Below are positions 38,601 through 50,040 of a DNA stretch of 64,000 bases, one piece after another (position 1 is the first letter of the stretch; each line of letters starts with the position of its first letter). The notes under the pieces were generated by a model that saw nothing but the letters and a program-made list of their open reading frames with translations, did no database searches and was not told the origin of the DNA. The DNA is from Silene conica. Its lineage: Eukaryota > Streptophyta > Magnoliopsida > Caryophyllales > Caryophyllaceae. The stretch covers positions 54,581,048 to 54,645,047 of the forward strand of contig CM055311.2 in assembly GCA_029255685.2 (NCBI GenBank), given 5' to 3'. The position numbers were made by a program, and so were the translations under genes.

Positions 38601-41016
38601 AAAACTTACTCTATGGTTTGAGTGGATACTTGGACAGTAGTTTATGACTTTTTGCTACATGGTTGAGTTGGTGCTAATCAAGGTATAAACCGCATGAGAA
38701 CTCCTTGAGACCTACTTGGTTCAATTAAATTTCATTGATCGGTTTATTAAAAGGGTTTTTTGTTAGAATACACCTGACATTTAGACCAACTGCTAAAAAG
38801 GCACCTCCCCAAAAGCACCTGCTATTTGCATTATTTCGTCACAAGGCACCAACTAACGTTTTCCATTAAAAAAAGTCAACATTCAGTGTTGACTTGACGG
38901 AAAACAATGTTTAGCCTAATCAGTCTATTGTCCATGACTCTCATCACCATTACACCTTCCATTCTCTCACTTCAATAACCTTGTCTCTCCTCCTCTCCTC
39001 CTCTCCTCGAGTCCTGCCACACTCCATCCATTTCTCCTCCTTCCTTCCTCATCCATCCACCATCTTCTTTCCCATCCATGTCATCTTCACTCCCTCCACC
39101 ACGTCACACCATCCTATCAACTGCCGTTATTGTCACCTGAATGCTTCATTAATTCTTCACCTCACTTTTCCCTTTTCAGCTCACCCCCTACCTTGCACGC
39201 ATCTCTCTCCTCCCTAACCTAACCTTATCAACTTTAATTGTCATTTCTTCCCCTTTCTTGTTAGAGGATTCAGTGGAGGGAAAAATGGTGGCTAAAAATT
39301 GCTTAGTGGTGCTCATTTAAAGGTGGTTGGGTGAATTAATTCTGTGGTGGTGAATTTGTTGGTGGTGTAAGGGGTTCAAATCTGGGTTGTCATGGTGATT
39401 GACCGTGTTGAAGATAGGGTGGCGATGCTGGGGTGGTAGAGGGTGGCTCAGTGGTGTGAACTTGTGGTTGTGGTATAATAGTTGTCATGGTGGTTGTTTA
39501 TTTGCCACTAGTTAAGGCGGATGAAAGGTGCTGAAGATTTTGGTTGGCGGAAATTTATAATTAGAGACTATTATGAAGCTAATTATCTCTGTAAGATCTG
39601 GCGAAACAAAAATTCATGCTTTCTGTCAAGTCAAGATGGAATCGTGACTTTTTTTTACGGAAAATGTTTCTAGGTGCTTTTGGACAAAAGAAGTGTAAAA
39701 GCTAGGTGCTTTTGGGCAAAAGAAATAACTTTAGGCACCTTTTTGGCAGATGGCCTAATCATTAGGCGCTTTCTGACAGTAATATCTATATTTAAATATA
39801 TCAAAATTGTCTTGCATGGGTTTATTGATGGCAGGTTGTTATTAAGGCAGATTATACCTTCAATGTTGTAATGTGTACACGTTGTTAAGCTTGGTAAACC
39901 CTTAAATTACTCATCTGGTTCTTTATGCGTTTATTCATGTGTGAAGAGTATGTTAATCAAATGTAAAAAAATCAATTGAGACAGAGGAAGTAGTAAGCAA
40001 GGGAGCTGTTGTAAGTTGTGAAAATTTTATCGCTGAACTTTCTATCTCGTGCTTTGTTTTATCTCCTGTCGTCAAAGCATATCAGCTTTTGACATTTCTT
40101 GTTCGAGTTACTCTTCCTTGTCTTTCTCTTCCTTTAGTTGAAATGTGGAATGATAGTTTGGTTGGGATGTGGGAACTTATTGCTTTAGAACACTATATCA
40201 TTAGTAATCTACGTAAAATGGTTTCCGTTCTTTTACCCCATCCTGTTAAGTGTTGACTGATGAATCAGAAATTGGTGGTGAAGTAATGGTATCCCCGATT
40301 CCCCATTCCCCATGCTCAATGGTATCCCCGATTCCCCATTCCCCATGCCCCCCCCCCCCCCCCCTCTCATAATACTAACACCGTCTTACAATAGTTTTGC
40401 TTCGACCTAGTTAAACGGACATGACTTGATTCATACCCGGCCTGAATTTTGTTGGATCGAAACCAGACAACTCCAAATGACACAAAGTGACCCACCCGAC
40501 CCAAAATGACTTGAAATGACAAGTGTCCTGATGAGAAACGACGAAACACGATAGATTATCTGCATTAAAAATATCAAAATCCATCTGCAATGAACCAAAT
40601 CATTCTCGATATACCATACTCGTTAATACTCGCATAAAAATTACTAACATGACACAAAATTTTCAACTCACTAGAAATGACCTGATCTAGATCCATTCAG
40701 AATGAACCGTTTGCCAGGAAAGCTATTGCATATATTTTAGAACGTGTTGGGTCAATGTTGATGTTTGTGAGTTGAACCTCCACAAAACAGAGGGATATGT
40801 AATATCTTTCTTTTTTGACCATTCTTATCTTGGATAACCTTGATGTAGATGATTATATCGCTTGGCGCTGGGCCGTGGGATGCTCTATTTGGTGGAGGAA
40901 ACATACCGGCTTTCATTTTGTCCTCTTTAGCGGCATTTGCAGCTGGTGTCATTGCTACACTTAAGCTTCCTAATATTTCCGGAAGTTTTAAGTCATCTGG
41001 TATGCATGTTGGGTGA
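29666..41016 (+). CDS. SUC3: Sucrose/H+ symporter, SUC3/SUT2 clade, 14 exons
   Basis: A plasma-membrane sucrose-proton symporter of the major facilitator superfamily. Exons: 29666-29902, 32398-32463, 32555-32653, 32739-32803, 32881-32965, 33065-33098, 33192-33291, 35219-35294, 35974-36321, 37651-37794, 37957-38166, 38256-38319, 38411-38454 and 40849-41016. All introns are GT-AG, phases agree, and the product is 579 residues with no stop. Motifs: GVQFGWALQLSLLTPYIQ (TM1), the conserved His of LGIGHAFSSF, KYGRRRPFI, LDLANNTVQGPARALLADL, WLSWFPF and TYSVPYSVTAEVT. The extended N-terminus and long Ser/Glu-rich central loop (exon 9, SSPLLDDPERL to DLNDGPGSV) plus the 14-exon structure mark the SUT2/SUC3 clade; Arabidopsis SUC3 is of similar length. 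Introns 1, 7 and 13 are 1.9-2.5 kb and full of MITEs. Confidence 0.95.
30375..31259. mobile_element. Harbinger-like MITE in SUC3 intron 1
   Basis: Termini GGCCCTGTTCTTT and, inverted, GACTCTGTTCTTT, with a TTA TSD (30372-30374, 31260-31262). It is interrupted by the element at 30555-31208; without it the MITE is only about 220 bp. Confidence 0.75.
30555..31208. mobile_element. Nested hAT- or Mutator-like MITE
   Basis: 654 bp with inverted termini CTGTGATGCTCGGACTC and a CAACCAAC duplication on both sides (30547-30554, 31209-31216; 9 bp if the end is set one base later). The subterminal region repeats GGACTCGGACTCGG and CCGTGTCCGTGTC. Confidence 0.8.
31385..31560. repeat. Degenerate GACCCGA/ACCCAA-rich repeat in intron 1
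   Basis: Repeats of the type TGACCCGAAATTGACCC; a similar stretch lies at 40400-40690 in intron 13. Its origin is not recognised. Confidence 0.5.
33895..33926. repeat. (TTATTG)n microsatellite
   Basis: About five TTATTG units in intron 7, followed by a GATGATGATGATT run. Confidence 0.85.
34141..34416. mobile_element. Stowaway-like MITE
   Basis: Starts CTCCCTCTGTTCACTTAACT and ends with the imperfect complement (CGTACGGAATTCAAGTG to AAGGAGT). It follows a TA; the right flank CTTA does not give a clean TA duplication. Confidence 0.7.
34979..35180. mobile_element. Stowaway-like MITE before SUC3 exon 8
   Basis: 202 bp, termini CTCTCTTTTATTCACTATTT and, inverted, CTCCCTCCAATTCACCATTT, with TA on both sides (34977-34978, 35181-35182). 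It ends only 38 bp before the 3' splice site of intron 7, close to where a branch point would lie. Confidence 0.8.
38770..39780. mobile_element. Mutator-like long-TIR element in SUC3 intron 13
   Basis: The two ends are imperfect inverted repeats of roughly 60-90 bp, sharing CTGCTAAAAAGGCACCT / CTGCCAAAAAGGTGCCT and CAAAAGCACCT. The middle holds CTC/TCC-rich DNA without a credible gene. Boundaries are approximate and no TSD was resolved. Confidence 0.55.
40305..40366. repeat. Duplicated 26-bp unit followed by poly(C)
   Basis: GGTATCCCCGATTCCCCATT plus CCCCATGC occurs twice and runs into about 17 C residues. Tract length may be unreliable. Confidence 0.8.
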
Positions 41017-42189
41017 TTTTAGTTCCTATGGCTTCAAACGCGCATCAATTCTGTCTGCCACGAAAGTCAATGTGCAAATGCTACAATAGTGTTCCCCATA
41101 TATAGTCATGTATTATCCCATAGAATTTCTTTACATTGTAATTCAATTCATTTTTTCTGTCGGACTCATAGTGGCTTATGTATCTTGGTTTATTGTTAAT
41201 ATTAGCACTTTTACAGGAGGTCGGCAGGGTCCCCTATGTGTTTTTGTAGGAAATTGTAGCCTCATGGTAAAAATTAAACCATTTTAAAAATAATCTTCTA
41301 GTTTATGTGTGTTTCTTTGTTTAGGGCACTAAACTTCAAAGTGGGTTAACTTCTAGTTGTCGGATAGAGCATTATGGGCATCCACCACGAATGTTTTTGT
41401 TGTCCTACTTGCAACTTTTTTCTTAACTGGTTTCTCCGCGCACATCGCGCGCGGAATCCCAAGGTATCACGTCGTATCAGTAAACCTTTTAGGATGCGGA
41501 CATTATCAGCTGCATATTATATTTATTTAAACCGTTTAGACATCTTTTTTGTTGTGGAACGAATTTGGATTTCTAAGAAAGGCTAACATTTATCTGATGG
41601 TATTAATTACATGGATTCTCTCTAAACTTCTGAAGGATGGTCCATTTTTTCTTACTCCGACAATTAGCCTTCCTAACATTAAAATGGGTCAAATATCATT
41701 ATATTTATTCATATAAAACCTTAAAACGACCTAAATATCATTCCATTTGTGTATATAAGTATGACTTAGTAAGCCATATATTCCTAATGTAATTATGTAA
41801 GTATGTAACCAATATCAAGCAAGGGTTAAAGGGTATGTATAAGCGAATCTTGGTATAACATAATTCTTTGGATCACCATGGGGTTTTCTAATGTGTGTAT
41901 TAAGGGTACACATAACCATACGAAGAAATATTCTCAAGATAATTCTGTTAAAAATGACAACAATGAGTTCATCTTTTAATTTATCATGAAATTTTCGTAA
42001 GAATCTTTGCTCATATGGCTTCTTAATACCTCAATCATAATTATTTAAATATAAGTTGCAACTGTAAATAAATTGCCAACTATGTAAAAGATACGGTTCT
42101 TGAATATAAATATTACATTCAGCTTCCCTCGCTTTTAATATTTTTATTATAACTTTTTATGGAAGTTGAGGAAATGTATAATTCATTAT
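41017..42189. other. Intergenic region downstream of SUC3
   Basis: AT-rich; it includes the likely SUC3 3' UTR. A GC-rich hairpin CCGCGC...GCGCGG at 41436-41454 next to ACTGG (41426-41430) resembles an inverted Helitron 3' end. No gene is recognised. Confidence 0.5.
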
Positions 42190-42221
42190 TTTATTTTTTT
42201 ATACAGATGATTAAGATGTAC

Positions 42222-44420
42222 TCATAGCGTTGCCTTAGCAATGACATGGGCAGATTCATTAAGAAACCTAGGACAATGACTTAACGAAAAACAGTGACAA
42301 TTATTAACTATATGTAAAAGAGAGTTGACGGTAGATTTGATGTCCTTGTCGATTACTCCACAGCCGTTTGCCTGTAAAACAAGATTAAGACAGTCAGACG
42401 TAACATCCAGATGAAGAAAACCCAAATTCGTTTCCTCCCTACAAGCCATGAGCAACGCTAAGGATTCCGCATGGATTGACGAAGCTGCCCAAAACGAAGC
42501 CGATCCCCACTTAATGTTTTTCCCATTCCTATCTCTTAGTATCCAACCAGCTGAAGCCTTTCGATTCTTCACCCAATAAGCGTCGCATTTAATCCGAATA
42601 CAATCAGAGCAGACTTAAGATCCCACAATTGAAACCTGAAAATGATTTATGATGAGGTCAAGAGTGTTTTTCCCTTCTTCTTCCGAAGTCATGCGATTCT
42701 CTGTTCTCTTCTTTAATTCAGATTCCTTAAAGCTTTGTAAATTTTCTGATGCGAGTAGTCTGATTTTGGGTATGAGAGTGGCAGGATTAGCGATTGCATT
42801 GTTAAAAATTTTGTCATTTCTGGCACACCAAATCACCCAAAGAGTCGAGACAAAGGTGGAGATGTTAAAAACCATGTCTTGTCTATCTCGATGCTGATAG
42901 AAGAAGGTGAACCAATTTGAAATCCAATTCTGAATTGGGATGTACTGGTCATTATCTGTTCGAATTCCCAGTGGTGAGGCTAACCAGATTCTGGACACAA
43001 AGGGGCAATCCCGAAGTAGGTGATTAATAGTTTCGGGTATTTGTTGAGCAAGGCAGTAGACACGGAAACCATCCGAAGGTCCCTGTCTCTTTTGTATCTC
43101 TGAAGCACAGGGTAAAGAGTCGGCCATAATTTTCCAGACGAACAACTTCCATTTATTGCAGACCGGAAGGCTCCATACCCTTTTACATGGAATGGCAGAA
43201 ACAAACTTCACCTTTCTTGATATATCCTTAGTTGTAGCCCTATCCATCCACCATTTTTCAAAGGCAACCCCATACCCACTCCTGACAGAGTAAATACCAC
43301 TCTTTGTCTGCGTCCAGACAATAGAATCTAAATCATCAATGAAAGGAGTAGGAGTCGCCAAAATATCATTCATAGCCAAAGATAACCCTAAGGCACTGAT
43401 CTTCCCCGAATCCCAACTCCCTTCATGAGTTTGAATATTAGACAGTTGGAAACTTGGTAAGTCATCTTCATTCAAGTTCAGCAATGATATAAGGTTTGTA
43501 ACGTGGATCCAATTATCACGCCATAAATCAAGTTTGGAGTTAAAACCCACTTGCCATGACAAATTGTTGTGCAGAAGATGTAATCCCCACAAAATACTTC
43601 TACCGCCCCACGACATTTGCTTTCCTTTTGTTAAATTGTTATGATTGCAAGAATCCCATGAAAGTTTATACTTAACCCCCACAACCCGAAATAGCAAAGA
43701 ATTTGGTTTTGATAGCATATTCCATCCTAGCTTTGCTACCAAACTTTGATTAAAACATGTCATTCGTCGAATGCCTAATCCCCCCTCATATTTTTGAAGC
43801 TGTAAAAAATTCTTACTACACCAATGGTAAGTTTTATCACCGCGAGTATTTCCCCACCAAAATTGTGAAATCAAAGAGTCAATCTTGGACGTCATACTTA
43901 CCGACATACGAAAAACCGATAGAGAATATATTGATAATGAGGAGAGGACAGACGAAATTAGAGTCAACTTACCAGCTGTAGATAAGAATTTGTTATTCCA
44001 GGAGAAAATACGTTTACGAACCTTCTCAACGATTTTGGCATGTAATTCTTTCTTTGAGTTCCCAAATTCCATTGGCAGACCCAAATAGAGGCCCATTTCC
44101 CTCGGCTTTTGGATAGACAATGTACGCATACATTCCCTCGTTGTTGACAGTGTACAATTAGGACTAAAGGTAATAGCAGTTTTCTCATGGTTAAGCTTCT
44201 GACCAGCCAAATCACAGAATAATTGAAGAATATTAGATAGTCTGCGACAATGATGTTTGGTTGCGTGTGAGAAAATGATTAGATCGTCTACAAAAAGCAG
44301 ATGAGACACAGAGACCGCTTCTCTTGCTATTTGAATCCCTTTGACAGTTTTGGAAATCTGCGCCTGATTCATTATTTGAGAAAGAACTTCCGTACAAAGA
44401 ACAAAAAGGAATGGTGACAC
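42222..44420 (-). pseudogene. LINE reverse transcriptase (C-terminal part), zf-RVT and RNase H
   Basis: Contains the catalytic box LLFVDDLIIFS and FCDLAGQKLNHEKTAITFS, then GLYLGLPMEFG, then the Cys/His-poor zf-RVT region (CNKWKLFVWKIMADSLPC ... INHLLRDCPFVSRIW). After an in-frame TAA (42615-42617) comes RNase H of the plant L1 type (AGWILRDRNG, AESLALLMACREE, SDCLNLVLQ). One stop plus the upstream disruption make it non-functional. Confidence 0.88.
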
Positions 44421-44424
44421 GGAG

Positions 44425-45600
44425 TCATCCTTGTCTTAACCCACACTTCGGTTTAAACATATTTAAAGGTCGATCATTAATAACAATCTCATAAGATACT
44501 GTGGTAAGGTTTTCCATGATTACAGAAATCAACTTCTCTGGAAATCCCATATGCATAAGAGTAGCTTGGACAAAATTCCATCTAATCCTATCATACGCTT
44601 TACTCATATCCACCTTCATTCCTAGAAGCCCCTTCTTACCTTTTATTTTTTTGCTTATATGGTTAAAGATTTCATGACTTATTAGGATATTATCCGTAAT
44701 CGATCTGCCCGGTATAAAGCCATTTTGAAAATCACCAACCAGGTAAGACATAAAAGGCTTCATCCTATTAGCAATGCACTTAGACATAATCCTCATAATA
44801 ACATTGCATAGGCTAATAGGTCTAAAATGTTCTACTTTTTCTGGTGCATGGACTTTCGGGATAAAGATAATAGATGTTTTATTAAACTTTCTTAAGATAT
44901 GGCCTTCGTTTAGCATTCGAAGTAAGGCCTTAGTAACATCCTCCTTCGTATGATTCCAGAATTTTTGTAAGAAAATACCTGTAATACCATCTGGGCCCGG
45001 TGACAGTGGCGGACCTAGGAAATTGGAGCCGAGGGGGCACTAATTTTTTTTAACGCGCATTTTTATGCGCGTCTAAGACTACATTTTTTAAATTTTTATT
45101 TAAATTAGTTATTATTATACACATAAAAGAATAAAAATAAGAATAATCAGTCTTATAGATATTTTTTTTAAAAAAATAATGTCTTCTCTAAAATATTTTA
45201 AATTTTAAATATATGTAAAAACAATATTTGTATTGGTTAATATAACTAACATTAGTAGTTAATTTACAATAAAAGTAAGTGGTTCAATGGTTCAGAATTT
45301 GTTAATTCATCCGAAGGTCATGTGTTCGAATCACAGTTGAAGCAATTTTTACATATATATTTGAACAAAGTGGGCTTGGGGCTCAAAAAAATATAAACTT
45401 AGTGAAATGTTGCTACCAAGGTTTGAACCCAAGACCAACTAGATAGAATTCACTACCTTTACCAACTCTGCCATGACAGCTTCACATATATATAAGATAC
45501 TTATAAAAGATTTATTCTGAAAATGTTACGGGGGCACGTGACCCCGCGGGACCCCTCCTGGGTCCGCCACTGCCCGGTGATTCATTGTTAAAGATGGTTT
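44425..45600 (-). pseudogene. LINE reverse transcriptase (N-terminal part)
   Basis: Reads FNNESPGPDG (interrupted by the MITE), then FLQKFWNHTKEDV, TSIIFIPKV, FRPISLCNV, RMKPFM, FIPGRSITDNIL, KVDMSKAYDR and CGLRQG. Just after CGLRQG, where GDPLSP is expected, a TGA and a frame change occur at 44410-44427. Confidence 0.88.
45004..45572. mobile_element. hAT-like MITE inside the LINE
   Basis: 569 bp, termini CAGTGGCGGACC and, inverted, CAGTGGCGGACCC, with an 8-bp TSD CCCGGTGA (44996-45003, 45573-45580). Contains two tRNA-like stretches, 45274-45334 on the plus strand and 45420-45480 on the minus strand. Confidence 0.88.
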
Positions 45601-46834
45601 TATAACAACATAAAAGCTTCACAATTTATATTTTAAATGAAATTCATTGTAAGCTACCTCCAATGCACAATTTCAAACTATGAGTTTAACTAGTTTATAA
45701 CTAGACTACATCTTAAAAATCAATTCATTTAAATTGTTTAGATATTACCCGGACAACGCCCGGGCATGAAATCTAGTTTAGGAGATATAGTAGGAACTAA
45801 TTCCTAATATTAAGCTCATGTATATTGTATAAATTAGGGGTTGTATGCTGCCTGTATATTCATTAAATAAGAACGTAACCTTTCACCATTCTTGATTTCT
45901 TCAGTTTTTGTTTTTTTTAAAATTATTTAATGAAAACTAGTACTCCTTACAAGGGAGAACAGTTTTGATTGTGCATTTGTCATGGCTCTCCTCGTTAAAG
46001 GGGTAAGAATGGTCAAAATTTCATGATCTTGTGCTTAACCATTTTATTCCACGACTTGTACCGCTAACTAGAATAGCATTTTCCTCTGGATTTTATGTTT
46101 GTCTTCATTACAGTAGTTAATAGTTTTAAAATTTATTTATTCCAAGTAGACGTGCATTGAACTTGGATTTAATTCGAATATAAACAAAATCTTTCGCGAA
46201 TTACTATGTTATGTTACCCGTGTGCATGCAATATTTTAGTTTATCTTTCTTCGTTTTCAATGAAGTGATAAGAAATCTTAGCTTGAATCTAGGTAGCTTG
46301 ATGTTGGTGTACGTTTCTTTTTCAGGAAACCAACAAAATAAGAGTTGGTGTTACTTCAACTGAGAGACGGCCTTTCAATAAGCTTATTGAGAGATTATTG
46401 TAAAAATTTAAGAAAAAGTGATACTAAAAGTAATAAAATTGGTACAAATTATGATTAAATATAAAATAAGTACATTTATTAGGTAAACAGGTACGAAACT
46501 ATTATGGTACGATTAATAACAAAAGGGTCACGGAATACAAATTAAATGGTACGAAAGAATGGTCTCTCAATAATTTATTAAAAGACCGTCTCTTTCAAAA
46601 TTTAGTGTACTTCAAATGAGTCGTTTTGATATTCATCAAGGAATCAATCAATTAATCAATATCAATATTTATTTATATTAATAAATCAAACTTTTTTAAG
46701 CGACTACTACATACACTCCAATTTTTGTAAAAGACTTGAAGCCATTTCCGTAGTTATTATATTGATTATTAGAATTAGACTTAGACTCCGGCTCTAATTG
46801 CACAACCTTATAAGCATGCTACAATTTGTAACGT
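45581..46834. other. AT-rich intergenic DNA with a Helitron-like 3' end
   Basis: No gene recognised. At 45748-45777 a CCCGG...CCGGG hairpin is followed nine bases later by CTAGT, the layout of a Helitron 3' terminus. No matching 5' end was found, so the call is weak. Confidence 0.4.
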
Positions 46835-46842
46835 AATGCATG

Positions 46843-47705
46843 CAGTGGCGGATCCAGGATTTTTGTGTAGGGGGGCACATAATTTTTTTTAACGCGTTAT
46901 CAACGTGTGTCTAAGGAAATATTTTTATATTTTGAATTTTTTTCCTATATTAATTAATAGGATTAATTGATAAAAATACTCTGAACTATCGGTGTTCTGC
47001 TCAAAATACTCCAAACTTTATTTTAACTACCAATATAACCAAATAATGCTCTCACTCGCTTTTATTATAATATATGACATGTTACATGCTAATTAAGTGA
47101 AGAAATTTCTAACCCTTCTTTAACCCGCCTTTCTCTTTCTACTTCTATGTTAATATATTTACCTAATCACAACATTAAAACATGCTAGACCAATTTAACA
47201 AAACAACAAATTATATTCAAAGCAAATGAGGGCATTAGTTGACTATATTGGTAGTTAAAATAAAGGTTGGAGCTTGAGCAGGACACCCATAGTTCAGAGT
47301 ATTCTTATCATTTAATCCTAATTAATATTTAAGTAAAAAAAAATGGGAAAAAAATTAGACTTATAGATATCTTTTTTCAAAAATAACGTTTTCTCTAAAA
47401 TATTACGAAGTATATATATTTTAAGTATATATAAAAATAATGACTTAAAATTGTAGAATATAATACATTTTGGTACAAAATTTAACAATTAATACAGGTA
47501 GTTCATTGGCTTAGAGCTTATCATATAATCTGAAGGTAATGGGTTCGAATCTTATATTATGCAGTTTTTTCATATGTATTCGAAAGAGGCCCAAAAAATT
47601 ATCAATATAATGAAGCTACCGAGAGTCAATCCTCTATATTGAAAACTTATAAGAATTTATGTCGAAAATTTCATGGGGGCACCTGCCCACCTGAACCCAA
47701 CCCTG
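46843..47705. mobile_element. Second hAT-like MITE of the same family
   Basis: Starts CAGTGGCGGATCCAGG, ends CAACCCTG, with 8-bp TSD AATGCATG (46835-46842, 47706-47713). It shares interior sequence with 45004-45572 (GACTTATAGATATCTTTTTT and others) and one tRNA-like stretch (47497-47552). Its right terminus is diverged. Confidence 0.82.
46960..47318. mobile_element. Mutator-like MITE nested in the hAT-like MITE
   Basis: 359 bp, with about 75-bp inverted termini starting GGATTAATTGATAA / GGATTAAATGATAA and sharing ATACTCTGAACTAT. Perfect 9-bp TSD TAATTAATA (46951-46959, 47319-47327), as typical for Mutator. Confidence 0.9.
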
Positions 47706-47713
47706 AATGCATG

Positions 47714-48785
47714 TATATATGTAGGATTATAGCTATAGATAGCATCTAAAATCTATAGTTCTATATGAATAACCATGTACGGCAAAAGTTTACCAAAAAA
47801 AAAAAAACCATGTACGGCAAAAGTCCTAGCTAATAAGAATCTCCCATTTGATTTTTCAATAATTTTTAAATTATAAATAGTGTAATTTATTCAACATTAA
47901 GAAATTATTCATTAATATCGTACATTTTATTATTAATTTGGAAAATAAAATTTCAATATTTATAATATCTAATTTTATATAAAATGTCAAATATATTATT
48001 TCACAATAAAAATTTTTTGTAAGAGATTAACAACATAATGATTTCGGAAAAAAAAAGTTAGAGGCATTAGGAGGCCAAAAGGCCTTAAGTTGAACACTGT
48101 TGTGACAAATATAATTCACAGTATATAGAATTACTCATGTAAAGAGCAAAAAAAACGTTGAAATAAGCCTCTTCATCTTTTTTTGTTGTTAATGTCACGT
48201 TTAATTACGCATGCTAAAATCTCTACAAAGAAACTTAAAAATTATCAATTCGCCGTTATCAAACACCACCTAAGTTTCTGTATTTTTTGTCATGTTCGAA
48301 TTTATCTTTACGGGGTGTGAAAATGAGATTTCAAAAGTCGATGTTAGTTTTCTAGTAGTTGGATGAACTTTTCAAATGGAGAGGGGTCTAAGTGCGGGTA
48401 TTTCCCCAAGGAAGGTGACTTGGATATTTTAGGTTTGTATTGGGCTAAGATAAGGGTGTTGATAATGAGTTTGACGGTTATTTGAGGTTGGAATAAGGAT
48501 GACCACGTCAAATTTGGTAGTTAATTTCATGGTAGGTTAAGTAGGCGTGAAAGCAGGATGTGTGAAAGCTTTGGATTTTAAACTGTTTTATATGTAAATC
48601 AAAAGGGTTGTTTCTGGTGAGAATGAGGATGATTACGGTGGGTTGGTTGGTTAGATGTATACGTGCGTGTAATGTTGTGGACGAATGATAACTTTGGGAA
48701 TCGGTATTATTAATAAGATAAATCAATAGAAATGAACTAATTCTAACTAAATATCACATGTGTAGATCGAATCAATATCAAATGT
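47714..48785. other. AT-rich intergenic DNA
   Basis: About 1.1 kb with homopolymer runs and no convincing gene or element. The short frame at 48508-48726 has no recognisable features. Confidence 0.6.
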
Positions 48786-50026
48786 GTTGGGAAATGTGTC
48801 CTCAACAATAGTGCGATCACGTCAATGATAATAATCATTGTCAAAATCTTATGAAAAGAATATGCAAGGGATGATCCGATATTATATATATAGTCAACTG
48901 ACAAACATTAATCGGTAATGATTGGCTGACTAGAGTTTGACATTACTGTCGTATGACGGTGGTGGTCAGTTGATCCCTTTAAGTCACACCTATAGGACAG
49001 ACCCCTTAAATAATATATTGATCAATTGTATGTGATACGAATTGATCGAATTCCTTAAAACCGTATATCGAGAAATCAGAGGTTGAATCTTAACGTAAGA
49101 TTTATATTTGAAATTGAAATGTGTCGATTGTCAAATATTAATCGATATTTTCGAAATATCGAAATTAGAATATGAATGGTTCATGGTTATAACAAACGTT
49201 GTATATCGTATTGACGATTATTATAATAACCATATATTGGGACGGTAATTATGAATTACTAAAATAATTTGTTAAATATGATTTAATTAATTTAGAAATA
49301 TTATTTATGTGATAAATATATTTTAAATTAATACAATTTAATTATGTCACATAAAGATGTTACATGTTATACAATTGTACAAAATTACATTTGTTAAATG
49401 TTACAAATGTTAGTCGTGTAATGTGCATTGTAAGATAAAATTATATGTGATATTTTATCTTATAATTGTTATCATTAGGTTAAGTTGTGATATGACCTAA
49501 CTCTATGCATGTGAGCATGACAAAGGGAATAAAACCCTTCCCCATACTCTTGGTGTACACGACACCCCAACCCCCACAACCCTCTATATATGCGATTCTA
49601 TCACACATTCATAAACTAACCTTATGTGATTTTATAATTCTAGTGTAAGAAATAAAAACACAAAACCTCTAAAAATATTACGACATAATATTTTATACTA
49701 CAAATTGTTGTAGTATTTTTAGTAATCTAATAAGTAAATATTAGTTTACGGTTTCAAGGTAAAAACCGTTTTGTTCACCTAGATCGTGTCCATCTCGGTT
49801 CTTTAAGGGTAGGTCTTGGGTGCAATTTGAAGGAGGCAATCTCCATTGGTTGCTTTGTGGAGGATCGTCGTTTGCATTATTCGGACCGATTGTAAGGCCC
49901 TTATTTTATCATTTCCGCAATTCTAATTTTGCATGCATAAGATCTTAAGCTATTTATAAGATAAAAGAGATATATTATTTGTAGGACTAATAAAATGGTT
50001 ATGTTGGTATGTCTAAGTTTCCATCA
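48786..50026 (+). repeat. Ty1/copia 5' LTR
   Basis: 1241 bp from TGTTGGGAAATGTG to GTTTCCATCA, followed by a primer site. It contains GTCACACCTATAGGAC (48983-48998), also present in the copia LTRs at 18677-19683 and 53774-54405. Confidence 0.82.
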
Positions 50027-50028
50027 GG

Positions 50029-50040
50029 TGGTATCAGAGC
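50029..50040 (+). promoter_or_regulatory. Copia primer-binding site
   Basis: TGGTATCAGAGC two bases after the LTR; perfect tRNA-iMet type. Confidence 0.9.

Larger units (their letters stand above)
42190..45600 (-). mobile_element. L1-type LINE, 5'-truncated
   Basis: Holds reverse transcriptase, zinc-finger and RNase H domains but no endonuclease. The 3' end is A-rich (42190-42206 on the plus strand appears as T-rich). Homology fades at about 45600, beyond which stops accumulate. A hAT-like MITE (45004-45572) lies within it. No clear TSD was found. Confidence 0.85.

Noticed and set aside
38981-39217. 78-codon frame inside SUC3 intron 13
   Set aside because: Ser/Pro/Leu-rich translation of a C/T-rich stretch within the long-TIR element.
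41374-41586. 70-codon frame downstream of SUC3
   Set aside because: No similarity recognised; it overlaps a Helitron-like hairpin and has no codon or splice support.
48508-48726. 72-codon minus-strand frame
   Set aside because: AT-rich intergenic DNA, no recognisable motif.
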